Translations under genes and position numbers: made by a program
Shown: in pieces, positions 44,437 through 53,835 of the stretch
How positions within the stretch are numbered: position 1 is the stretch's first letter
How the letters are laid out: each line of letters begins with the position of its first letter
Notes under the pieces: generated by a model
What the model was told of the DNA's origin: nothing
The model's database searches: none
What the model saw: the letters and a program-made list of their open reading frames with translations, nothing else
Assembly (NCBI RefSeq): GCF_008629695.1
Contig: NZ_VWSH01000001.1
Span: 1,205,990-1,269,989 of the forward strand
DNA from: Taibaiella lutea
GTDB taxonomy: Bacteria; Bacteroidota; Bacteroidia; Chitinophagales; Chitinophagaceae
Length of the DNA: 64,000 nt
Direction: 5' to 3'

Positions 44437-45417
44437 TTAATAGTTGGAAGCCTGTTCCAGATAATATTTGAGGTAATCGGCAATGCCTTCTTCCAGCGTA
44501 AAAAAAGATTTGTCATATCCTGCCATCTTTAGCTTGCTCATGTCTGCCTCAGTGAAATATTGATACTTTTCCCGAATATCTTCGGGTGTGTCAATATATT
44601 CAATCTTACCCGCAAGGTTTAATTTGCTGAAAATGGCATTAGCAAGGTCATTGAAGCTTCTTGCTTTTCCTGTGCCGAGATTGTATATGCCGCTTTCAGG
44701 TCTGTTTTCCATAAGCCAGATACATACCTGTAATACATCCATTACATACACAAAGTCTCGCAACTGTTCTCCGTCTTTATATCGGGGATTGTGGGAACGG
44801 AACAATTTTATATAGCCCCTGTCTTTTATTTGCTGGTAAGCATGAAAAATAACAGAAGCCATCCTGCCTTTATGATATTCATTAGGGCCATAAACATTAA
44901 AGAATTTCAGCCCGGCCCAGAAAGGCGGCTGCCTTTTTTGTTCCAATGCCCAGATGTCAAATTCGTTTTTGGAAACACCGTAAGGATTCAGGGGATGTAA
45001 TTGCGGAATGACTTGCTCATCATCCTTATAGCCATGCTCACCGTTGCCATAAGTAGCAGCAGATGAAGCATAGACGAGTGGGATATTATTTTCGATACAA
45101 TACTCCCATATACCTTTGGAATAATCGAGATTCAGTTTCCTGAATATTTCATAATCAGGTTCGGTAGTATCGGTGCGGGCCCCTAAATGGAAAATATATT
45201 GTATGGTGTCAGGGTGGTTCTTAAGCCAGTCGGCAAATTGCTCGCGGTGCACTTTGTGCAGATATTTCTTACCCGTCAGGTTATACACCTTTTTGCTGTC
45301 AGAGAAATCATCTACCAATACCAGATTATCGTAACCTGATTGATTCAGATAACTGGTCAGGCAACTGCCAATAAAACCGGCAGCACCGGTCACGACAATC
45401 ACATCGTCCTTTCCCAT
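44437..45417 (-). CDS. hldD: ADP-L-glycero-D-manno-heptose 6-epimerase
   Basis: A 326-residue short-chain dehydrogenase-type epimerase that makes ADP-L-glycero-beta-D-manno-heptose for the LPS core. It starts IVVTGAAGFIGSCLTSYLNQSGYDNLVLVDDFSDS (GxxGxxG NAD loop), with YASSAATYGNGEHGY and NPYGVSKNEFD (the YxxxK catalytic pair), KFFNVYGPNEYHKGRMASV and GEQLRDFVYVMDV as HldD markers. Together with rfaE2 at 18126 it covers two steps of the heptose pathway, at separate loci. Followed 19 nt upstream by a small His-rich membrane protein gene. Confidence 0.96.
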   Translation of the reverse strand: MGKDDVIVVTGAAGFIGSCLTSYLNQSGYDNLVLVDDFSDSKKVYNLTGKKYLHKVHREQFADWLKNHPDTIQYIFHLGARTDTTEPDYEIFRKLNLDYSKGIWEYCIENNIPLVYASSAATYGNGEHGYKDDEQVIPQLHPLNPYGVSKNEFDIWALEQKRQPPFWAGLKFFNVYGPNEYHKGRMASVIFHAYQQIKDRGYIKLFRSHNPRYKDGEQLRDFVYVMDVLQVCIWLMENRPESGIYNLGTGKARSFNDLANAIFSKLNLAGKIEYIDTPEDIREKYQYFTEADMSKLKMAGYDKSFFTLEEGIADYLKYYLEQASNY

Positions 45418-45436
45418 AAATACGTTTTACTGAATA

Positions 45437-45730
45437 TTAATGATGCGCTTCCTCAGCAGCAGGTTGCGCTTCATGATGTGCGGTATCGGTCGCAGCATGC
45501 TCTTCCGTAGCAGGAGCAGCAGTTGTATGCGCTTCGCTTGCGGCAGCTTCATGATTAGCAACACCTTCTACATGTTCCGTTGCAGCACCGTGTTCTCCGT
45601 GTCCTTCGCCTTTGTTTTCAGCTTGTACGAAATTGATAGCTGCAATAATAAGGCCTACAAATATGATAACAGCCCATAATGCAGATGAACTTGGAATATT
45701 GGTTTTTTCAGTTGGTACGGAATGCGACAT
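45437..45730 (-). CDS. small membrane protein with His/Ala/Glu-rich tail
   Basis: A 97-residue protein with one membrane helix at about 17-37 (ALWAVIIFVGLIIAAINFV). The following about 60 residues are mostly His, Ala, Glu and Thr (GHGEHGAATEHVEG, HTTAAPATEEHAATDTAHHE). The tail has about a dozen histidines, which could bind metal but have no recognised motif. The family is unknown to me. It lies between the LptF/G gene and hldD on the same strand, 19 nt before hldD, so it may be part of an envelope operon. Confidence 0.7.
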   Translation of the reverse strand: MSHSVPTEKTNIPSSSALWAVIIFVGLIIAAINFVQAENKGEGHGEHGAATEHVEGVANHEAAASEAHTTAAPATEEHAATDTAHHEAQPAAEEAHH

Positions 45731-45793
45731 AAATTTTAAATTCTTTAGATGGCAAAAGTAATTTTTTTTGACAAAATTAAAATGCCTGAGATT

Positions 45794-46882
45794 TTATTTT
45801 ATTTGTTTCCTGTAAAAGTAAATAGCTACCAAGGCAAAAATCAGGTTAGGTATCCACACTGCTATCAGGGGATCAAGGCCCGCATTAGTAGAAAAAGTCT
45901 GCGAAAATTGCAGAAACATCATATACAAGGCACTCATTACAATTCCTACAGCCAGATGAAGCCCGCCGCCACCGCGCACCTTGCGGGAGGCAATGCAGGC
46001 ACCGATGATAGTGAGTATAAAACCCGCAAAAGGCTGCGCAGTACGCTTATGCAATTCTATCAGGTAAAAATTAACACTTTCCTTGCCTCTTTGTTTTTCC
46101 TGAGCAGTATATCTTATCAGTTCGGGAGTGGTCATGGCTTCCTTGTTCCGGTTATCCTCATTCAGATCTGTAGGCGTGAATGCATATTTCTGCTTCAGGG
46201 AATCCTTCAAGGTCAATGTTTCCTTTATGCCGTCATTCTTTCTGATAACTACATTCACCAATTTCCATTCTTTCTTCAATGAGTCATAATAAGCCTTTTC
46301 GGCCATTATTTTCTGCGTCAGCAGGGTTCCGTTCATTTGTTCAAATGTAAAACGGCGGCCATAGCCATCATTGAAATTATAGCCTTCCATATAAATATAG
46401 GAATGCGGGCTTAATCTCAAATGTGCATTATGACTTGTAGATACTTTTTTAGACCAGATATATTTAATGGAAAAATCCCTGATGTTCTTATTGGCAATCG
46501 GTACAATCCAGTGGTTAGCCAACAACGAAAGCATGCCCAGAATAATACTGCCATAAACATAAGGCCTCAGAAACCGTTGAAAAGAAACACCCGCAGCCAG
46601 CGTTGCAATAACTTCCGTTTTATAAGCCATCTTGGAGGTGAAGAAGATGGTGGAAATAAATATGAATAAAGGAAAAAGTAATGCCGTTATGGACGGAATG
46701 AAATTGATAAAATAGAAAAACACAGCGCCCGCCGGAGCTTTGTTCGATACAAGGTCATCTATCTTTTGCGAATAATCAATTACACAGGCAATCACCGCCA
46801 ATATCATAATGGCGAAGAAGAAAGTCGTAAGGAATTTCTTCAGGATGAAAAGGTCGATTATTTTAAAAAAACGATGGAACAA
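45794..46882 (-). CDS. LptF/LptG family permease
   Basis: A 362-residue permease of the YjgP/YjgQ family, which forms the inner-membrane part of the LPS export ABC transporter with LptB. IIDLFILKKFLTTFFFAIMILAVIACVIDYSQKID is the N-terminal signature, and membrane helices 2-3 follow. A periplasmic domain (about 120-270) separates them from the C-terminal helices (QPFAGFILTIIGACIASRKVRGGGGLHLAVGIVMS). Bacteroidota often carry such a permease near tgt, as here. Confidence 0.94.
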   Translation of the reverse strand: MFHRFFKIIDLFILKKFLTTFFFAIMILAVIACVIDYSQKIDDLVSNKAPAGAVFFYFINFIPSITALLFPLFIFISTIFFTSKMAYKTEVIATLAAGVSFQRFLRPYVYGSIILGMLSLLANHWIVPIANKNIRDFSIKYIWSKKVSTSHNAHLRLSPHSYIYMEGYNFNDGYGRRFTFEQMNGTLLTQKIMAEKAYYDSLKKEWKLVNVVIRKNDGIKETLTLKDSLKQKYAFTPTDLNEDNRNKEAMTTPELIRYTAQEKQRGKESVNFYLIELHKRTAQPFAGFILTIIGACIASRKVRGGGGLHLAVGIVMSALYMMFLQFSQTFSTNAGLDPLIAVWIPNLIFALVAIYFYRKQIK

Positions 46883-46952
46883 TCTTAGGTTTTAATATTT
46901 AGGTTCTTCAAGCTTTATTTACACTTCGGTCGAGATGACGCATTCACTCTTC

Positions 46953-48083
46953 TTATAATCTGCGTTTTACAATCTCCATTTGTTCACGTCTCCACTTGCC
47001 ATAATCGCCTGCAATAATATGTTTGCGTGCTTCTTTTACCAGATGCAGGTAAAAAGAAAGGTTCTGCAAGCTTGCCAGTTGTAAACCCAAAATCTCCTGC
47101 GCGGCAAATAAATGCCTCAGATATGCTTTGGTATAAGTATTGCTTGAACCGCCATCCAGACCCGCATCTATCGGACTGAAATCATCTGCCCAACGCTTAT
47201 TCTTAATATTAATAACACCTTCCGTTGTGAATAGCATACCATTACGTCCGTTACGGGTAGGCATCACACAGTCAAACATATCTACACCCAGGCCGATGCA
47301 CTCCAATATATTCCAGGGAGTGCCTACACCCATCAGATAACGCGGTTTTGTCTTCGGAAGTATGCCGGTCACCAATTCGCACATCTCATACATATCCTGT
47401 TCCGGCTCTCCAACTGATAATCCACCAATGGCATTGCCGTCTGCTTCCATGGAAGCTGCAAATTCAGCCGATTGTATCCTTAAATCTTTATAAGTGCTGC
47501 CCTGCACAATGGGAAATAAGCTCTGCTCATAACCATATTTGGGCTCCGTTTCATTAAATCGCTGAAAACAACGTGCCAGCCAGCGATGCGTCATTTCCAT
47601 CGATTTCTTTGCATCATTATATTCGCAGGGATAAGGCGTGCATTCGTCAAAAGCCATTACAATATCTGCGCCGATGCTGCGCTGGATGTCCATTACACTT
47701 TCAGGCGTGAACAAATGCCTTGAACCGTCGATATGCGATTGGAACAATGCCCCTTCTTCTTTCAGTTTACGGTTGGCAGAAAGCGAAAATACCTGATAGC
47801 CGCCGCTATCGGTTAGGATGGGCTTATCCCAACCATTAAATTTATGTAAACCACCTGCCTTTTCCAGAATTTCGGTACCCGGACGAAGGTAGAGATGATA
47901 AGTATTTCCCAGAATAATCTGAGCCTTTACATCCTGCTTTAATTGCTCCTGCATAACGGCTTTAACACTGCCCACTGTGCCGACAGGCATAAAAATAGGT
48001 GTTTCGATAGTGCCGTGAGCGGTATGCAGCAGTCCGGCGCGGGCACCTGTTTCAGGATCGGTGGCTATTAATTCAAATTCCAT
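46953..48083 (-). CDS. tgt: queuine tRNA-ribosyltransferase
   Basis: A 376-residue TIM-barrel enzyme that swaps guanine 34 for preQ1 in tRNAs with GUN anticodons. Diagnostic segments are IETPIFMPVGTVGSVKAVMQEQL, IILGNTYHLYLRPG, LTDSGGYQVFSLS with the catalytic Asp, the MAFDECTPYPC region and YLMGVGTPWNILECIGLGVDMFDCVMPTRNGRNG with the second Asp. The C-terminal zinc-binding cysteine cluster is weakly visible; Bacteroidota forms often lack it. Likely first gene of an operon with the LptF/G permease. Confidence 0.97.
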   Translation of the reverse strand: MEFELIATDPETGARAGLLHTAHGTIETPIFMPVGTVGSVKAVMQEQLKQDVKAQIILGNTYHLYLRPGTEILEKAGGLHKFNGWDKPILTDSGGYQVFSLSANRKLKEEGALFQSHIDGSRHLFTPESVMDIQRSIGADIVMAFDECTPYPCEYNDAKKSMEMTHRWLARCFQRFNETEPKYGYEQSLFPIVQGSTYKDLRIQSAEFAASMEADGNAIGGLSVGEPEQDMYEMCELVTGILPKTKPRYLMGVGTPWNILECIGLGVDMFDCVMPTRNGRNGMLFTTEGVINIKNKRWADDFSPIDAGLDGGSSNTYTKAYLRHLFAAQEILGLQLASLQNLSFYLHLVKEARKHIIAGDYGKWRREQMEIVKRRL

Positions 48084-48246
48084 GCGGCTGCGAAATTAAG
48101 CATTTTGATGAAGTGAAAATGATTTAAAGTTGTTCTTAAACAGGAGGTCATGTTATTATATAGATGCAATCCTGTCGCTCCGGAATTTGATTTTAATGAC
48201 ATTTCTCATTGGTAATTTTCTAAAACAGCCTATTTTGCAAATAACC

Positions 48247-48277
48247 TTTGTTAAATGAACTGTGTTTCCTAATTTAG
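48247..48277 (+). promoter_or_regulatory. promoter of odhB
   Basis: TTTG at 48247-48250 and TAATTTAG at 48270-48277 lie 19 bases apart, matching the Bacteroidota consensus except for one base in the -7. The leader would be about 60 nt. Confidence 0.6.
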
Positions 48278-48289
48278 CAGCCCAATAGC

Positions 48290-48333
48290 AAAATGCGCAT
48301 TTTTTTGCTGTTTTTCAATAATTAGCTAATTAT
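48290..48333 (+). repeat. two short palindromes in the odhB leader
   Basis: AAAATGCGCATTTT (48290-48303, followed by more Ts) and ATAATTAGCTAATTAT (48318-48333) are both perfect palindromes. They lie between the promoter and the ATG at 48346. The first with its T-run looks like a weak terminator, the second like an operator or leader hairpin. Confidence 0.5.
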
Positions 48334-48345
48334 ATTATTCTTTCC

Positions 48346-49578
48346 ATGATTGAGATAAAAGTTCCCCCGGTTGGAGAATCCATTAGTGAAGTGACACTTG
48401 TAAAGTGGATCAAGAAAGATGGTGACTGGGTTGATCGCGATGAAGTTATTTGCGAATTGGAATCTGAAAAAGCGACCTTTGAATTGAACGCCGAACAGGC
48501 GGGTATCCTTCATACCGTTGCTAAAGAGGATGACACCCTCAACATAGGTGATATTGCCTGCAAGATTGATGAAACAGCAGAAAGGCCTGCCAATGCCGCT
48601 CCTGCAAAAGCTGCAGAAGCGCCTAAAGCAGAGACTAAGGCCGAAGCTCCGAAAGCTGCTGCTCCCGCAGACGCGCCTGCAAAACCTGCTGCCGATGTAA
48701 AAGCTACTCCGGTTGCAAATGCCATCATGGCTGACAAGCAGGTGAGCCCTACTACCGTAAAAGGTACAGGTTCCAACGGCCGCATCATGAAAGGCGATGT
48801 ATTGGCGGCATTGGAAAATCCGGGTAGAACGCCGGGCAAACCAATGAACAGCCGCGAAGACCGCCCTGAAAAGATGAGCAATTTGCGTAAGACTATTTCG
48901 CGCAGACTGGTAGAGGCGAAAAACTCAACAGCAATGCTTACGACTTTCAATGAAGTGGACATGGACCGCATCATGGAAATACGTACCAAGTATAAAGATA
49001 AGTTCAAAGAAACACATGGCGTAAACCTGGGCTTTATGTCCTTCTTTACCAAAGCATGTACCATTGCATTGCAGGAGTGGCCTGCAGTAAATGCGTATAT
49101 TGATGGCGACCATGTTATTTACCATGAATATTGCGATGTCTCTATTGCAGTTTCCGCTCCGAAAGGATTGGTTGTTCCTGTAATCCGTAACGCGGAAAGC
49201 ATGAGCATGTTTGAAATAGAGAAAGAAGTGGTGGTTCTGGCAGGTAAGGCGAGAGAAAACAAATTGAGTGTGGAAGAAATGACAGGTGGTACTTTCACTA
49301 TCACAAACGGTGGGGTATTCGGTTCATTGATGAGCACACCTATTATCAATATTCCGCAATCTGCCATTCTTGGTATGCACAAAATACAAGACCGTCCGAT
49401 GGCTATCAATGGTAAAGTAGAGATTCGTCCGATGATGTATCTTGCTTTAAGTTACGACCACCGCATCATCGACGGCCGTGAGTCAGTAGGCTTCCTGGTA
49501 AGAGTAAAAGAATTACTGGAAAATCCTGAATTGCTGTTAATAGGTAAAGATCCTGTAAAAGCTTTATTGGAACTATAA
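48346..49578 (+). CDS. odhB: dihydrolipoyllysine-residue succinyltransferase (2-oxoglutarate dehydrogenase E2)
   Basis: A 410-residue E2 of the 2-oxoglutarate dehydrogenase complex. The lipoyl domain (1-78) has the lipoylated Lys42 in [11 protein letters not shown]. An Ala/Pro/Lys-rich linker (about 79-130) follows, then the E3/E1-binding domain ([24 protein letters not shown]), then the catalytic domain from about 180. The catalytic histidine lies in [19 protein letters not shown] near residue 380, and the ending [14 protein letters not shown] is typical of succinyl-type E2. odhA and lpd are not adjacent. A preceding promoter and leader palindromes suggest it is regulated on its own. Confidence 0.96.
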   Translation: MIEIKVPPVGESISEVTLVKWIKKDGDWVDRDEVICELESEKATFELNAEQAGILHTVAKEDDTLNIGDIACKIDETAERPANAAPAKAAEAPKAETKAEAPKAAAPADAPAKPAADVKATPVANAIMADKQVSPTTVKGTGSNGRIMKGDVLAALENPGRTPGKPMNSREDRPEKMSNLRKTISRRLVEAKNSTAMLTTFNEVDMDRIMEIRTKYKDKFKETHGVNLGFMSFFTKACTIALQEWPAVNAYIDGDHVIYHEYCDVSIAVSAPKGLVVPVIRNAESMSMFEIEKEVVVLAGKARENKLSVEEMTGGTFTITNGGVFGSLMSTPIINIPQSAILGMHKIQDRPMAINGKVEIRPMMYLALSYDHRIIDGRESVGFLVRVKELLENPELLLIGKDPVKALLEL

Positions 49579-49622
49579 ACGTTTAGTTATCCCACACCTT
49601 GAGGTGTACGACAACTAAACGT
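49579..49622. repeat. branched hairpin element after odhB
   Basis: ACGTTTAGTT and AACTAAACGT pair around an inner ACACC-TTGA-GGTGT hairpin, giving a two-level hairpin that begins right after the stop codon. It differs from the adjacent simple terminator and could be a dispersed repeat. Confidence 0.5.
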
Positions 49623-49630
49623 CTTCACAT

Positions 49631-49663
49631 AAATAAAGGCAACCAATTAGGTTGCCTTTATTC
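49631..49663 (+). terminator. terminator of odhB
   Basis: AATAAAGGCAACC and GGTTGCCTTTATT form a 13-bp stem with a 5-nt loop, about 55 nt after the odhB stop. Confidence 0.85.
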
Positions 49664-49690
49664 GTTTATGAACATTGGTCAATGTTATTT

Positions 49691-52000
49691 TTATCTCAAT
49701 ACCTCAAATTTCTTTACTACAAAGCCTTTATCGGTCATAATCCTTACGGAATAAATACCTGCAACAAAACGGCTTACGTCCAGCCTTTGTAAAGAGGCAT
49801 TGTTTGTTACCTCCTGCTTGTAAACCATTGCACCTAAAATATTGAATACTGTAATCTGAGTCATTTTCACATCTGTGCTCTGGTTCTGAATGCTTACATA
49901 GTTATTGGAAGGATTGGGGAAGAGCATAATATTAGCCTGCTCCGGTTTTAAAGTTACGGTGCCTGTTGGCAAGTCAACATTAATCACCTGACGGGCTTCA
50001 TAATCACCGCATCCGTTAAAGACTTTCAGCGTTACTTCATAATCGCCTCCGGCAGCGTAAACATGCGAAGGATTGACAGATGTGCTTACAGGTGTATTGT
50101 CTCCAAAATCCCATTCGAAACTATTCACATTGGTAGGGTTTAGCGGAGAAAAATGAACTTTTCCCAGCTCATCGTAAAACTCAGGAATAAAATTGAATCC
50201 TTCTACTTTTGGAGAAGGCAGGAAAGCTACTGCTTTATCTTCCGTAAGTGTACAATTATATGGCGTTGTTATAGTAACTGTGTAAGTCCCGGAATCAGAT
50301 ATATTTATCATTTGGGTATTGGCTCCCGTATTCCATGCATAGTTATAACCGGGGTTTCCGGCATCCAATACAATCACCGAGCCCTCGCAGATGCTGGTAT
50401 CATTGCCTAAGTTAGCCACAGGCAATGGCCTTATGATAAGTTGCGTAGTGCTTGTGATTTTACAGCCCGTATTGCTTTTAATAACTACGCTGTAATTATC
50501 TGCCGCAGATGCGGTAATGGTTTGGGTAGTAGCGCCGCCGGGAGTCCATACATAACTATAGCCCGTGTTTCCCGCATTCAATGTCGCAACATCGCCATCA
50601 CACAGATTGGTAGTGGCCGGCAATACATTTACAGGCACTGTGCCCGGCGTAATAATAATGGAATCCGATTTCTGGCAGCTATTTGTCGCTGTTACTCTCA
50701 CCCAGTAATTGCCCACTGCATTTACATTGATAGTTTGTGTAGTTGCATTGGTGCTCCATAAATAAGCAGCGCCGGGGTTTCCTGCATTGAAAGTATAAGC
50801 CACACCGGGGCAGATAGTGGTATCGTTTCCGAGATTAACAACCGGATAAGGCTTAATAGTTGCCGTCACGGCCTGCCGGGCGCTTTCGCAGGTAGCACTT
50901 GCATAGGCCGCAACATAATAAGTAGTGGTGCTTGCAAGTCCGGTAATGGTATAAGGCGATCCGGTAAATAAAGCAGTACCTCCGGTCGAAGCCGCATACC
51001 ATTTAATGGAAGCGCCTGCAACGGCTGTAGCCTCCAGCGTAACATCGCCGGGGCCGCATCTCGCTGTGTCTTTCTTTGTCAGTAATGCAGGCGGGTTACA
51101 AAGTGTGGTGAAATTTTTCACAAGCGACCAGTTACTGGTATCGCCTGCACCGCAAATGGCTCTTACATAAACATCGTAAGAAGTAGCATTTGCCAAAGGC
51201 GGGTTTAAAGTATAAGGATTGCTATTAGTGAAAATAGATGTTCCTGCAGTGGCGGGAGCAAAGCCCGGCGCGCCGTATTTTATCTGCCAGTTAGTAGCAG
51301 AACCCGTTTGCGTCCAGCTGAGCGAAGCAGAAGTGCTTGTAATCGATGTTGCATTCAAAGCGGTAGGCGTAGGGCAGCTGCTTGCTGTACCAACAGTAAA
51401 GTTTATAGTTCCCACAAACCCCCTGGGTGTAAATGTAGCGCTTGCCCCTTCTGAAGTAGCCGCATAGCTGATGTTTGCGCCAGTAAGGATATTGCAGCCA
51501 CTGCCCGAAATGGTGACATTAGCCGGTGTGGCAGGTATGTTATAATATCCCAAAGCTCCGCCTATAGTTACAGTCGGAATAAAACCTGATACCGCCATGG
51601 CATACGTAGTATTTGCCGGAATAACAATGGAAAGAGTTGGTAATACAGGTTCCTGTGTCTGCCCGTTTACAACGCCAATGCTGGATGTGTAAGGGTTTGA
51701 GCCACCGAGTGTCCAGCCGTTTGATGCATCTACAATTCCCGGAGGTCCCGATATAGGAGTAGTTTTGTACCATACTTTAAAAACAGCAGGCGACTGTGAG
51801 TAAACTGGTGTTGCAATGGAAGTAATTGTTACAGGCGAGGCATTTGTATTCTGGAAATTGAAAGTAACGAGACCGGAACCGTTGTTGACCACAAAGCCGG
51901 AGGTTGCGGTATTAATCATTTGCGCTGATGCGGGCAATCTGCAGATAAGGAGTAAAAAAACAGCTACGGATTGCCATTTAATGTTGTAAGAATGCTTCAT
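49691..52000 (-). CDS. secreted multidomain protein with Fn3, Ig-like, PKD and T9SS sorting domains
   Basis: A 769-residue exported protein. A signal peptide (residues 1-26, ending SAQ) is followed by an N-terminal beta-rich domain and a fibronectin type III domain (about 210-300, PTALNATSITSTSASLSWTQ). A short Ig-like domain comes next (CNPPALLTKKDTARCGPGDVTLEA), then three tandem units of about 75 residues, each with (N)LGNDTxIC-type openings and a paired NTG/NPG-x-Y-x-W turn. A PKD domain (FEWDFGDNTPVST) and a type A sorting domain (IMLFPNPSNNYVSI to the end) close the protein. It is a surface or adhesin-like protein with no enzymatic domain seen. Transcribed alone. Confidence 0.9.
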   Translation of the reverse strand: MKHSYNIKWQSVAVFLLLICRLPASAQMINTATSGFVVNNGSGLVTFNFQNTNASPVTITSIATPVYSQSPAVFKVWYKTTPISGPPGIVDASNGWTLGGSNPYTSSIGVVNGQTQEPVLPTLSIVIPANTTYAMAVSGFIPTVTIGGALGYYNIPATPANVTISGSGCNILTGANISYAATSEGASATFTPRGFVGTINFTVGTASSCPTPTALNATSITSTSASLSWTQTGSATNWQIKYGAPGFAPATAGTSIFTNSNPYTLNPPLANATSYDVYVRAICGAGDTSNWSLVKNFTTLCNPPALLTKKDTARCGPGDVTLEATAVAGASIKWYAASTGGTALFTGSPYTITGLASTTTYYVAAYASATCESARQAVTATIKPYPVVNLGNDTTICPGVAYTFNAGNPGAAYLWSTNATTQTINVNAVGNYWVRVTATNSCQKSDSIIITPGTVPVNVLPATTNLCDGDVATLNAGNTGYSYVWTPGGATTQTITASAADNYSVVIKSNTGCKITSTTQLIIRPLPVANLGNDTSICEGSVIVLDAGNPGYNYAWNTGANTQMINISDSGTYTVTITTPYNCTLTEDKAVAFLPSPKVEGFNFIPEFYDELGKVHFSPLNPTNVNSFEWDFGDNTPVSTSVNPSHVYAAGGDYEVTLKVFNGCGDYEARQVINVDLPTGTVTLKPEQANIMLFPNPSNNYVSIQNQSTDVKMTQITVFNILGAMVYKQEVTNNASLQRLDVSRFVAGIYSVRIMTDKGFVVKKFEVLR

Positions 52001-52131
52001 GAAATACTAAATTTTAAGAAAGAAGTCAATGTCAATCCATTAAATTTAATTATAGTATTTCAGAAAAAAGAGGGATTATATTAATTATAACATTTTTGAA
52101 TGGGTTAACATCATAACTGCCTCATTAGCAA

Positions 52132-53505
52132 TTAAAGCGTTACTACAGTAAGGTCAAGTTTATTTAAAATATTCTCTATTTCCTTTTCTTTTTTTACCAG
52201 TTTCCAACGCATCGGTGTCAATATCCAGCGGGAACGGATGCGCTTCAATCTGTCATTGGGTGGCAAAATGAAGACACGTTTCAGCCAGGTTAATGGCGCA
52301 ATGGTTCTGAAAGTGTTGGATAGCTTTACATAATACACCACCACTTCATTATTGCATTGCTCCAAAACTTCTTTAATCTCCTCTATGCTGTTCATGGATG
52401 AAATACATAAAACCGAACCGTATTTTAATTCAAAATAATCGGCCAGGCTCCGGCTCTCCTGCCAATGGCTGTTGCTTATAAGTTTTTGGACAAAAAGATC
52501 TTTGTTGGTCTGTTCCGGCAAATGTAATTCCTGGTCAGGAACAAAACGTACTTCAAACTCCTTCCTGCTCAATGTTTCATAAACAGTCCATATGCGGGTT
52601 TTGTAATAATTGAGCATCTCTGCCGTAAAATCATTCTCTGCAAAATCATTCGTTTTATGAAAACTGGCATAACAATATATATGAGAGGCGTAAGGGTCGA
52701 AAATTTCAGGAACACGCACCATCAGTTCTCTGTTCTTGGCATAAACCTTCCAGACAACTCTTCTTACATCATCGCCGCTTTCAAAATCTTTATAGTTCAG
52801 GTATTCACCGTCCACTCTTCGCAATTGCTCGATGCGTGTGTCGGTATCTTCCGTTTTACGGGGAATGGCGGGATTATCTTTTAAAGTAATGCTTTCAGGG
52901 GCATTATGAAAATGGCTTTTCAAATCCTGTTTCACGGGCAGGGAAAACAACTGCAGCATGTCTTCGAAAAACACAAAACCACCTTGAAGCTTATATTCTT
53001 TAATGTCGGGTAGTTGCATTTTACTTTTTCCGGAAACTCCCTGTCGCCAGAACCGATGCTTTATCCTTTGGTTGGAGGCAAGCGTGAATTTATCAGTTAT
53101 CTTAAAATCATCGTAGAATAATCTTGCCTTGATAAATCCCAGAAAGGGGCGGCGTGCTTTCTGCAATAAAGTTTGCATCCATAAGCCCATACCTTTTTTG
53201 GCGGGTTGAAATTCAATATCCAGCTTATAGCCTTTTCCGGAAAGGAACAGAAAATGAATCCAGCAAACAAATGTACTCAAAACAGAAAAGGAAATCAGCC
53301 CGGTTACAAACCACAAAGTTATTTTACCTATAAGTAAAATAACAGGAACAAAAGAAGCTGTTGCATCGTCTTCGGCAGTTGCGCTGCCTGGTTTAAGCCA
53401 TTGAAAACATAACCACAGTGCAACGCCGAGTATAAATGCATTCAACGTAAAAGGAAAATACTGCAGATAATAGCTGACGCGTTTTTTAATGCTGTTCCAC
53501 TTCAT
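52132..53505 (-). CDS. DUF58 domain protein
   Basis: A membrane protein of about 457 residues from the ATG at 53505 (MKWNSIKKRVSYYLQYF); the open frame starts 17 codons earlier without support. Two membrane helices lie in the first 100 residues. A DUF58 core is marked by YLNYKDFESGDDVRRVVWKVYAKNRELMVR, as in MoxR-linked von-Willebrand-like proteins. Most DUF58 genes sit next to a MoxR ATPase; none is here. The C-terminal part (about 330-457) looks vWA-like. Function unknown; envelope or chaperone-type role possible. It is divergent from the lipid gene cluster. Confidence 0.85.
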   Translation of the reverse strand: MKWNSIKKRVSYYLQYFPFTLNAFILGVALWLCFQWLKPGSATAEDDATASFVPVILLIGKITLWFVTGLISFSVLSTFVCWIHFLFLSGKGYKLDIEFQPAKKGMGLWMQTLLQKARRPFLGFIKARLFYDDFKITDKFTLASNQRIKHRFWRQGVSGKSKMQLPDIKEYKLQGGFVFFEDMLQLFSLPVKQDLKSHFHNAPESITLKDNPAIPRKTEDTDTRIEQLRRVDGEYLNYKDFESGDDVRRVVWKVYAKNRELMVRVPEIFDPYASHIYCYASFHKTNDFAENDFTAEMLNYYKTRIWTVYETLSRKEFEVRFVPDQELHLPEQTNKDLFVQKLISNSHWQESRSLADYFELKYGSVLCISSMNSIEEIKEVLEQCNNEVVVYYVKLSNTFRTIAPLTWLKRVFILPPNDRLKRIRSRWILTPMRWKLVKKEKEIENILNKLDLTVVTL

Positions 53506-53835
53506 ATTCAAGCCGAATTTACGGGTTATAATTAAACCATGAAGCATAAATTTCATCTTTAAATAACGATAAATGTTTTGAGGCGGAATAATATCTGCAA
53601 GGATTTTCAGTTTATTAAATCCTGTATAAACAAAATATTAAAGATTAATAAAATTTTGGCTACGGTTTTTCATAAAACATTCCGAACTTTGCCGCCGTTA
53701 AGGCAATCAAAGAATATATTTTTTGAATACGAAAAGCCCTGATTGGTTTTTTCTATCGGGCAATTAATTAAACGTTTGTTTAATTTAGGGAATTGCCTAA
53801 TTTTGCGGCGATAAATAAGCAATAATTTTTGGTGT
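53506..53835. other. 330-base divergent intergenic region
   Basis: Separates the DUF58 gene (minus) from the lipid gene cluster (plus). It contains a full-consensus promoter for the plus strand at 53775-53805. No RNA gene is seen. A repeated TTTT-rich stretch precedes the promoter. Confidence 0.6.
53775..53805 (+). promoter_or_regulatory. promoter of the lipid gene cluster
   Basis: TTTG (53775-53778) and TAATTTTG (53798-53805) are 19 bases apart, a full match to the Bacteroidota -33/-7 consensus. Transcription would start around 53812, giving a leader of about 25 nt before the ATG at 53836. Confidence 0.8.

Noticed and set aside
43491-44516. Longer start for the TonB gene at 44516
   Set aside because: The extra 61 codons cover the hldD terminator hairpin and overlap the end of hldD; no family resemblance.
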